Assembly: GCA_902496845.1 (NCBI GenBank) | Contig: CABVCJ010000088.1 | Coordinates: 1-7,247, forward strand | Source: an uncultured Collinsella sp. | Lineage (GTDB): Bacteria > Actinomycetota > Coriobacteriia > Coriobacteriales > Coriobacteriaceae | Direction of reading: 5' to 3' | DNA: 7,247 bases | In this document: positions 1 through 6,326 of the stretch, piece after piece | How positions within the stretch are numbered: position 1 is the first letter of the stretch | Layout: each line of letters begins with the position of its first letter | Notes under the pieces: model-generated | Seen by the model: the letters and a program-made list of their open reading frames with translations, nothing else | Database searches by the model: none | Told to the model about the DNA's origin: nothing | Made by a program: the position numbers and the translations under genes

Positions 1-1
1 C

Positions 2-949
2 GGCGGCTTTTTCCGTGTCGAGGTTTACGGCGTGACGTTTCCCGTCGAGGGCGGCGATGAGGCCTTTAGCGGAACCTATACGCTCGCCGACGGTTCGACC
101 AAGAAGATTTCCAAGATTCCTTCCGTCGAGATTAAGGGCGTGACGGCGTTCGATAACTTCCTGGCCGACCTTAAGGAACAGCCGTGGGTCGAGGCATGGA
201 ATTCCAACATGTTCCTGCGCCTGTTCCTGAACCCGGTCATTTTGGTCCAGAGCCTGCCGATCGTCTTCAAGGGCTTCCTTATGTCGCTCTCGATCGTGCT
301 CGTGGCGTTTCCGCTGGCGATCCCCTTTGGCTTTGCCCTGTCGCTTATGCGCATATCCAAATCGCGCATTCTGCGTTGCCTTGCCGGCATCTACGTGAAT
401 GTCATCCGCGGTACGCCGGCGTTCCTGCAGATCTATATTGCATTCTTTGGCCTGCCGCTTGCCGGCGTCAAGGTGGACGACTATGTCTTGGGCGTTATCG
501 TCATGGCCATGAACTCGTCCGCCTACCTGTGCGAGATCTTCCGCGCCGGTATTCAGTCGATCCCCAAGGGCCAAAACGAGGCTGCTCGCTCGCTGGGCAT
601 GAATGCCTTCCAGACGCTGCTCTACGTTATGATTCCGCAGACGTTCCGCAATGTCCTGCCTACGCTGACCAGCGAGTTTATCCTGCTTTACAAGGATACG
701 TCGCTGCTTGCCGCTGTGGGCGTGGTCGAGATCGTCATGAACGCCCGCACCATCGTGGCAACGACGGGCTCCATTACGCCGTATGTGGTTGCCGCCCTGT
801 TCTATCTGGTCATTACCCTGCCGCTTGCGCGCTTGGTGAGCGGTCTTGAGGCGAGGCTGCTGGGTACGGCCGAAACCAAAAAGAAGCGTCCCACCAAGAG
901 CGCCGGACAGGTCGTCGCAACGCCCGCCGACCATATCGCTGGTCTGTAA
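2..949 (+). CDS. Polar amino-acid ABC transporter permease (HisM/GlnP type), 5' end outside window
   Basis: This is the membrane-spanning subunit of an ABC importer, probably for polar amino acids. The frame is open to the left edge. A GTG at 32 is the first possible start, but it sits inside a continuing frame with no ribosome site, so the true start probably lies upstream. The first 65 or so residues are hydrophilic. The permease domain then starts near 230 (ILVQSLPIVFKGFLMSLSIV) and follows the family closely: an IRGTPAFLQIYIAFFGLP segment, then the EAA loop at about 578-650 (EAARSLGMNAFQ, ending in IPQ), which contacts the ATPase. The last membrane helix ends near 835 and a Lys-rich cytoplasmic tail follows. 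The stop TAA lies 12 bases before the ATPase start, so the two are one operon. A substrate-binding protein is expected upstream. Family assignment is secure; the substrate is inferred. Confidence 0.9.
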   Translation, partial: GGFFRVEVYGVTFPVEGGDEAFSGTYTLADGSTKKISKIPSVEIKGVTAFDNFLADLKEQPWVEAWNSNMFLRLFLNPVILVQSLPIVFKGFLMSLSIVLVAFPLAIPFGFALSLMRISKSRILRCLAGIYVNVIRGTPAFLQIYIAFFGLPLAGVKVDDYVLGVIVMAMNSSAYLCEIFRAGIQSIPKGQNEAARSLGMNAFQTLLYVMIPQTFRNVLPTLTSEFILLYKDTSLLAAVGVVEIVMNARTIVATTGSITPYVVAALFYLVITLPLARLVSGLEARLLGTAETKKKRPTKSAGQVVATPADHIAGL

Positions 950-961
950 GGAGGTTCTATT

Positions 962-1714
<753 letters not shown>

Positions 1715-1739
1715 CCGCTTTATATGACTGACATAGCAG

Positions 1740-1775
1740 AAAACGGGAGCTGGATGTGATCCGGCTCCCGTTTTT
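1740..1775 (+). terminator. Intrinsic terminator of the ABC importer operon, probably bidirectional
   Basis: The arms 1740-1755 and 1759-1774 pair over 16 bp with a single T-G wobble and a 3-base GTG loop. The arm core is ACGGGAGC/GCTCCCGT, and a T-run at 1771-1775 ends the plus-strand reading. Four A's begin the 5' arm, so the minus strand ends in TTTT. The hairpin lies 57 bases beyond the flavodoxin stop and may terminate that convergent operon too. Confidence 0.93.
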
Positions 1776-1831
1776 GTTGGGACGCGAATGTGTTTTGGCG
1801 CAGAGCGCGTTACGGGCGGAGCTCATTGCCG

Positions 1832-2251
1832 CTAGGCGAGCTCGGCTCCAAGGGCGCGGCAGGCCGCCTCGCCCTCATCGTCGGGGGCGTCGTAACAGAT
1901 GACGGAGTCGACCACGTTGACGCCTGCCTCGTCGGCGTCCGCCTTCCAATTGTCCATCCATTCGCCTTCGGCCCACGAATAAGAGCCAAAGAGGACGACC
2001 TTCTTGTCGCCGAGGGTCTCCTTGACTTCGTCCCACATCGGTTGGAACTCATCGTATTCAAGCTCCTCGGAGCCCATGGCGGGGCAACCGAAGGCGAAGG
2101 CATCATAGTCGGCGGCCTTGTCGGCAGAGAAGTCGGCGCAGGGGATGACTTCGGCCTCGGCGCCCGCGGACGTGGTGCCTTCGGCGACAAAGTTTGCCAT
2201 GGCCTCGGTGTTGCCCGTGCCGCTCCAATAGACGACGGCGATCTTGCTCAT
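1832..2251 (-). CDS. fld: Short-chain flavodoxin
   Basis: This is a small soluble FMN protein that carries low-potential electrons and commonly replaces ferredoxin when iron is scarce. The 139 residues fit the short-chain class (Megasphaera/Clostridium type, about 137 aa). Visible features are an N-terminal strand KIAVVYW, the FMN phosphate loop SGTGNTEAMA at 10-19, the GCPAMGSEELE segment at 55-65, and FGSYSWAEGEWMDNW at 88-102, which supplies the aromatic residue stacking on the flavin. The frame is open far upstream, but homology starts at MSKI. The ATG at 2251 has an AAAGGA ribosome site at 2258-2263 with 6 bases of spacing. The gene sits 46 bases downstream of the DUF3793 gene on the same strand, and no promoter is evident between them, so they are probably co-transcribed. 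The redox partner is not in the window. Confidence 0.95.
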   Translation of the reverse strand: MSKIAVVYWSGTGNTEAMANFVAEGTTSAGAEAEVIPCADFSADKAADYDAFAFGCPAMGSEELEYDEFQPMWDEVKETLGDKKVVLFGSYSWAEGEWMDNWKADADEAGVNVVDSVICYDAPDDEGEAACRALGAELA

Positions 2252-2297
2252 GTTGAGTCCTTTCGGTTGTGCGGTGTGCGGCCGCGGTTTGTACGTT

Positions 2298-3002
2298 CTA
2301 TCGGGTCGCCTGGGCAAGTTGCGCCAAGCTGCAGCCCTGCTGATAGATAAAGGTGAGGTGTTGGGTGCAGGCACGGTACGCATCAAACGTCGCAAGCGCC
2401 TGCTCGACATTCGTATAGACCTTCCAGGCTCCAAAGATCTTGTAGTTCTCGCCACGCTGGGCGATGAACTCGTATACGTCGTCGTAGGGGTACCCCAGGA
2501 AGTAGCCAATTTCGTGTGGAAACTCGCAGGTGCAGCCGTTGTCGCAGTGTGCTTGATGGTCCAATGCGCATCGGGTTTGGCCGCATGCGCATTCCGCGGC
2601 GTTATTGCTTGCGAGCGTGATGCGCGATGCCAGGTGCACAAGACATGCCGAGAGGTTGCCGGTGTCGTAGCCCTCCTTGGCGAGTGCCGTTTTGGCGCGC
2701 GGGTCAGCAAGGTAAGTGGCGAGGCTATTGGGCCGATATGCGTATACGAGCGCCCCGCAGGGGCGCCAGACCAAAACGCTCAGATGGATGCCGAACGGAT
2801 TAAGCTCGCGGTTGCACCGGGCGATAACGTTGAGCAGGCGTGCTCGGCGATCCTCGATCGCCGCAGTTACGCTTGAGCCGTCTTGATCGACATAGACTCC
2901 TGGATAGGTAAAGAGCGATGCCGGTTTGATGCCCGTGAGCGTGGGGGAGCAGTTGCGCACGACTGCCGCCTGAAACGTTGGGGTGTCTATGGTTCGAGTC
3001 AC
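2298..3002 (-). CDS. DUF3793 family protein with a cysteine-rich insert
   Basis: This 234-residue protein of unknown biochemical role has DUF3793 hallmarks: an N-terminal CSPTLTGIKPASLF at 18-31, LVYAYRP at 85-91, FPHEIGYFLGYPYDDV at 161-176, and a WKVY turn at 193-196 followed by a conserved CT near 212. Such genes are often found beside flavodoxin genes, as here (from memory, not searched). Immediately before FPHEIG lies a Cys/His-rich stretch with Cys138, 140, 145, 153, 157 and 159 and two His, which could bind metal or an Fe-S cluster. That is inference only. The start is GTG at 3002 with AAGGAG at 3007-3012, only 4 bases away; no ATG in the vicinity competes. A promoter on this strand lies at 3041-3068. 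The protein has no signal peptide or membrane segment, so it is probably cytoplasmic. Confidence 0.85.
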   Translation of the reverse strand: MTRTIDTPTFQAAVVRNCSPTLTGIKPASLFTYPGVYVDQDGSSVTAAIEDRRARLLNVIARCNRELNPFGIHLSVLVWRPCGALVYAYRPNSLATYLADPRAKTALAKEGYDTGNLSACLVHLASRITLASNNAAECACGQTRCALDHQAHCDNGCTCEFPHEIGYFLGYPYDDVYEFIAQRGENYKIFGAWKVYTNVEQALATFDAYRACTQHLTFIYQQGCSLAQLAQATR

Positions 3003-3025
3003 GACGCTCCTTACGGATCTAAACT

Positions 3026-3040
3026 GTTAGCCTAGGAAAA
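3026..3040 (-). promoter_or_regulatory. Possible DtxR/IdeR-like operator at the flavodoxin operon start
   Basis: The plus strand at 3026-3034 reads GTTAGCCTA, identical to the 9-base core of the DtxR/IdeR iron box as I remember it (TTAGGTTAGSCTAACCTAA). The outer flanks match poorly, giving about 11 of 19 overall. It overlaps the predicted transcription start, where a repressor would act. A related 10-mer, 8 of 10 identical, lies 28 bases away at 3055-3064 beside the -35. Iron control of a flavodoxin operon makes biological sense, but the site is weak. Confidence 0.25.
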
Positions 3041-3068
3041 CTTATACACGAAAGTAAGCCTTGGTCAA
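3041..3068 (-). promoter_or_regulatory. Sigma-70-type promoter of the DUF3793-flavodoxin operon
   Basis: Read on the minus strand, a -35 TTGACC (3068-3063) and a -10 TATAAG (3046-3041) are separated by 16 bases. Each matches consensus at five of six positions. Transcription would start near 3033-3035, about 30 bases before the GTG start of the DUF3793 gene. Confidence 0.6.
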
Positions 3069-3094
3069 CTAAAAAGTTTGAAGAGGGAAACTAA

Positions 3095-3126
3095 TTGACC
3101 GAACGGACATGATTTTGGGTTAAGAT
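3095..3126 (+). promoter_or_regulatory. Candidate promoter of the HMA-domain gene
   Basis: A TTGACC at 3095-3100 and a TAAGAT at 3121-3126 could be -35 and -10 boxes. The spacer is 20 bases, longer than usual, so either the promoter is weak without an activator or one box is misassigned. Start of transcription would fall in or next to the GC-tract inverted repeat at 3131-3147. Confidence 0.35.
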
Positions 3127-3130
3127 GGGA

Positions 3131-3147
3131 ACACCCCATGGGGGTAT
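3131..3147 (+). promoter_or_regulatory. CsoR-like GC-tract operator upstream of the HMA-domain gene
   Basis: The site is ACACCCC-ATG-GGGGTAT: two 7-base arms that pair at six of seven positions, containing the perfect palindrome CCCCATGGGG at 3134-3143. This resembles TACCC...GGGTA-type operators of CsoR-family copper repressors. It begins 5 bases after the candidate -10 and lies about 30 bases before the start codon of a putative metal-binding protein, which suits repression relieved by copper. A second perfect palindrome, TATCTAGATA (3145-3154), abuts it. No csoR gene is in the window, so the regulator is inferred. Confidence 0.5.
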
Positions 3148-3176
3148 CTAGATAGGGCTACTTGAAAGGGGAACGC

Positions 3177-3560
3177 ATGAGTGACTTGCTCAACCCTGCG
3201 AATCTCATCGTGCTGGCCGTCATTGCCGTCGGCATGTTTTTTGGGCTGCGTCGTATTGCGGCGTCGACGCATGGAAAGAGTTGTTGCAGTGATGGCGCGA
3301 GCGGCAAGAAAGCCAAGAAGGTTGTGGTGGCAGACACCGACGAGTCCCACTACCCCTATCGTGAGGAGCTGCTTATCGGCGGCATGAGCTGCGACGGATG
3401 CGCTCGGAATGTGACGAATGCCCTCAATGCGCTTGATGGCGTGTGGGCTACGGTGACGTATGCGGACCGCACGGCGCGCGTACGCTCGAAGCGCCCGGTT
3501 GATCGCGACACACTCGAGACGGCGGTGAGGGGCGCGGGCTATTACGTTATGAAAATGTAG
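3177..3560 (+). CDS. Membrane-anchored heavy-metal-associated (HMA) domain protein with FeoB-associated-like N-terminus
   Basis: This 127-residue protein probably binds or passes a soft metal ion such as copper at the membrane. The N-terminus, NPANLIVLAVIAVGMFFGLR at 6-25, is one membrane helix followed by basic residues and a GKSCCSDG motif at 33-40. That layout recalls the small FeoB-associated Cys-rich membrane proteins. A short Lys-rich linker leads to an HMA domain at about 62-127, with the metal loop GMSCDGCARN at 69-78 (Cys72 and Cys75) and the expected beta-alpha-beta order ending GAGYYV. An in-frame TTG at 3162 is possible, but ATG at 3177 has AAAGGGGA just upstream at correct spacing. 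No iron transporter or copper ATPase adjoins it. The CsoR-like site upstream points to copper; the N-terminal likeness points to iron. The metal is therefore unresolved. Confidence 0.88.
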   Translation: MSDLLNPANLIVLAVIAVGMFFGLRRIAASTHGKSCCSDGASGKKAKKVVVADTDESHYPYREELLIGGMSCDGCARNVTNALNALDGVWATVTYADRTARVRSKRPVDRDTLETAVRGAGYYVMKM

Positions 3561-3833
3561 GCGTTGCCCTCTCCGGTGGATACCGGACTCCTGCTCATTG
3601 TGACTATCGGCATCCAAAAATTTGCGCAAATAATAACCTTTAGATGCGGCAAAAGTGGAGTTTGGTGACGGTTTGCGCGGAATTCGCTACCAATCGAGCA
3701 TCTATTAACCCGTCCAAAAAATTATAGGTGTATATTTATACGCTGATTATTGCTGTGCTCAGATTGCAATTAACCGTGGACAGAAATGAAGAATGCTAAA
3801 GCTGGGCTTTAGGACAGGGGAGGTTATAGCCTT
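3561..3833. other. AT-rich intergenic leader with palindromes; no gene seen
   Basis: No convincing coding frame exists here. Near the start a 6-bp hairpin (TCCGGT/ACCGGA, 3572-3587) follows the HMA gene but lacks a T-run, so it is a poor terminator. A perfect 12-base palindrome ATTTGCGCAAAT lies at 3620-3631, and its half TTTGCGC recurs at 3673-3679. At 3730-3741 GTATA and TATAC flank TT in an AT-rich stretch that could hold a -10 box, with a TTAACC at 3705-3710 as a distant -35 candidate. A second possible -35, TTGCAA, is at 3764-3769. I cannot fix the surface-protein promoter. Confidence 0.5.
3796..3812 (+). promoter_or_regulatory. Leader hairpin just before the surface-protein ribosome site
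   Basis: CTAAAGC (3796-3802) and GCTTTAG (3806-3812) form a perfect 7-bp stem with a TGG loop. It ends 4 bases before the ribosome site GGGGAGG at 3817-3823, which is 10 bases from the ATG at 3834. It could affect mRNA stability or translation initiation, or be the arms of an operator. No known riboswitch class is recognised. Confidence 0.4.
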
Positions 3834-4526
3834 ATGAGACGAGTGGGAGCACTTGGCTTGGTGGCAGCGCTTGCCGCTATCTTGGTATCGCCGCTGCCGG
3901 CGCATGCCGAAGATGCTTCGGGTGCCGTTACCTACAATGCGGGAAATGGGTATTCCTTTGAGAAGCTCTCGCATCCTACGGTAGGAACGTCGCAGCCGGA
4001 TGGCATCGTCGACTACCAGGGTAACGGTGCCGTTGCCGTTCCGGGCGCCGATGGTAATACGGCCAACAACGAAGGCGATCGCGGCCAGAGCTACACTTGG
4101 GCGGCTGCGAGCTATGGTGACTGGCTTTATGTGGGCACCTGCTATGCGGCGATGGGCAACACGCTGACGCTCATGAACGGCACGCTGGGCGATTCCTTTG
4201 ATGCCGAGACCATGCGCCTGACGCTGGAGGCCATGTTTAACGGCACCTTCTTCTATGGACAGCAGAAGGAGGACGGCACGGCCGACAAGGACAGCGGCGG
4301 CATCTTGGTCAAGATCAATACCAAGACCGGTGAGACCAAGCTGCTGCTCTCTGATTCGCTCAACGGCGTCGCTCCTTTGTTCCGCAATGCCGTGAGCTAT
4401 AAGGGCAAGCTCTATTTCTGCGGTAGCGTCAGGACCAATGGCGGCAAAAGCGGCCTGCCTGCTGTATATGAGATCGATCCTAAGACGGATGATTGGAAAG
4501 TTGTCTATCAGGGCCTTTCGAGCATG

Positions 4527-4529
4527 TAG
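4527..4529 (+). other. Premature amber codon inside the surface-protein frame
   Basis: The codons read AGC-ATG-TAG-GAT, so Ser-Met-stop-Asp. Both sides are in the same frame, so a substitution rather than an indel explains it. The ABC ATPase, flavodoxin, HMA and YolD-like genes and the surface gene itself all end in TAG, so TAG is an ordinary stop here and genome-wide recoding is unlikely. Codons one change away include CAG, AAG, GAG and TGG. Confidence 0.9.
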
Positions 4530-6221
4530 GATTACGGTGCTGCCTACAAGCAGGGCATTTCTACCGGTATCCGCGGCATGTGCGTCCATGATGGCCAGCT
4601 CGTCATCAGTAATGTGGGTAAAGACACGAACGGTAATTTTGTGTCGACAATCCTGACGTCGTCTGACCCCTCGAAGGGCCAGGACAGCTTCACCGAGATT
4701 GCTAACTCGGAGACGCTGTTTAACTATCCGGCGATTCGCTATAAGGACAGCATCTACGGCGGCGCCATTTGGGATATGGTCTCGTACAATGGCCATCTTT
4801 ATGCGACCATCTGCACCGGTACGCCCGAGAATGCTCCCGATGATAATTCCATGCAGTCGTTTGCCATGGTCCGTGGCGACAAGAACGCCGACGGCAGCTA
4901 TACGTGGACTCCGATTGTTGGCGACAAAGCGGACGGTGCAAAGTACTGCTTTGGCATCGATCCTGCCCGCACCCGTTCTGGTGCTGCCAACCTCATCGTC
5001 TACAACGACTACCTCTATATCGGTGAATACAACGACGAGGAGATTGCTCTCGAGCGCATCCTGTTCAACAAATCCAACACCGAAGAGGGCGGCAAGAGCG
5101 GCATGGGCGGCGTCGACTGCTCGTTTGTGAATGCCAATCTTGAGCAGTCGGTCAACATCTATCGCATGGACAAGGACGAGAACATGGAGCTCGTCGTTGG
5201 CGATTCCACCGACATGTTCCCCGAGGGCGGTATTTCCGGCCTGGCTTCGGGCTTTGGCCGAAACGAGAACCAGTACATTTGGCGCATGCAGAAGTTCGAC
5301 GGCAAGCTGTATATCGGTACCTTTGATACCGCGAGCCTGCTTGAGCCGATCGGCCAGTTCTCCAATGGCGACATTATCGATATGACGCCTGAGGAGTGGA
5401 ACTCTCAGGTTCAGCGCCTTAGGGACCTGCTCGATCACCTGCTCGACAAGAAATCGCCTGACGACCCCATCGTTCCCGTGAACACGCTTGCGGACGATGA
5501 TTCAAACGAGGCCGTCGAGGTCGATGACGAGAAGACCGAGGTTGCTAAGGGCTTTGGCGATCTGAGCGATGCATTGGATGAGGCTGCGGGCGACCTTTGC
5601 GATCAGGCCGCGACGATGTCCGCGGACGTTGAAGACGACGCTGCTTATGTTCAGAAAATCGATAGCGAGATTGCGTACTTCAAGTCCTTTGCCGATCAGT
5701 ATCAGGACATGCTCGATAGCTATGAGAGCCTGAAGCAGCAGTACGAGGATGCCTATGGCACCGAGCTGCCGGGTGATATTCAGGATGCGCTCGATAAGCT
5801 GCTGAGTGCGGAGAACCTCAAGAAGTTGCAGAGTGTCCTTACGTGCATGTACTACCTGCGCGATGCCGAGCGCGGCTTTGATATGTATGTGACCGAGGAC
5901 GGCGTGAACTTTACGACGCTGACGACTAACGGCTTTAACGATCCGTATAACCATGGTCTGCGCACCTTTGCGGTGACCAACCAGGGTCTGTGCCTTGGTA
6001 CCGCCAACCCGTTCTATGGTTGCCAGGTTTGGATCCAGCGCAAGGAGAATTCGGAGAATCCGATTGATCCCGGTGCTCCGGATCCGACGAAACCCACCGA
6101 TCCTTCGCAGCCGGGTGGCGGCAATCAGCCTGGTGGCAGCCAGACGGGCGGCAACGACCAGTCGAGCAGCACCGCGACGACCGTTTCGACGACCACTAAG
6201 AAGACTCCGAAGGACGGCTCG

Positions 6222-6326
6222 CTGCCTCACGCTGGCGACTCGACCCTCACGCTGGTCTTGGGATTGCTGGTTGCAGCTGCCGCAGTGCTTGGCATTGCTC
6301 TCGCCTTGCGCAAGCGTTCTCGTTGC
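6222..6326 (+). other. C-terminal sortase sorting signal of the surface protein (LPHAG variant)
   Basis: Residues 797-831 contain LPHAGD, then a hydrophobic helix (LTLVLGLLVAAAAVLGIALA) and a basic tail RKRSRC. The order motif-helix-positive tail is that of sortase substrates. The usual Thr of LPxTG is Ala here, so processing by a standard class A-like sortase is uncertain. No sortase gene lies in the window. Confidence 0.8.

Noticed and set aside
1790..2350. 186-codon plus-strand frame opposite the flavodoxin
   Set aside because: Gly/Val-rich shadow of a confidently identified gene and no ribosome site or domain.
2252..2710. Upstream in-frame extension of the flavodoxin (to 2710)
   Set aside because: It runs through the DUF3793 gene in another frame, encodes Arg/Thr/Ser-rich sequence unlike any flavodoxin, and the ATG at 2251 has a proper ribosome site followed by the family's first strand.
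3162..3176. TTG at 3162 as the start of the HMA-domain protein
   Set aside because: The AAAGGGGA ribosome site lies between it and ATG 3177, so it serves the ATG; the TTG has no site of its own.
3572..3587. Hairpin after the HMA gene as an intrinsic terminator
   Set aside because: Only 6 bp of stem and no T-run follows, so termination is doubtful; it is mentioned only within the intergenic region entry.
4527..4529. Pyrrolysine or other recoding of TAG as a sense codon
   Set aside because: Several neighbouring genes end in TAG, no pyl genes are visible, and the base after TAG is G, which is not a favoured readthrough context as I recall; a point mutation is simpler.
3759..5438. 559-codon open frame on the minus strand across the leader and first half of the surface-protein gene
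   Set aside because: It lies antisense to a frame with a signal peptide and repeated blade motifs. The translation is low-complexity Ala/Arg/Ile/Val with no recognisable domain and has no ribosome site; it is a by-product of GC-rich third positions.
5502..6230. 242-codon open frame on the minus strand opposite the helical insert and stalk
   Set aside because: Arg/Ala/Ile-rich mirror of the sense codons with no motif; the sense strand explains this region.
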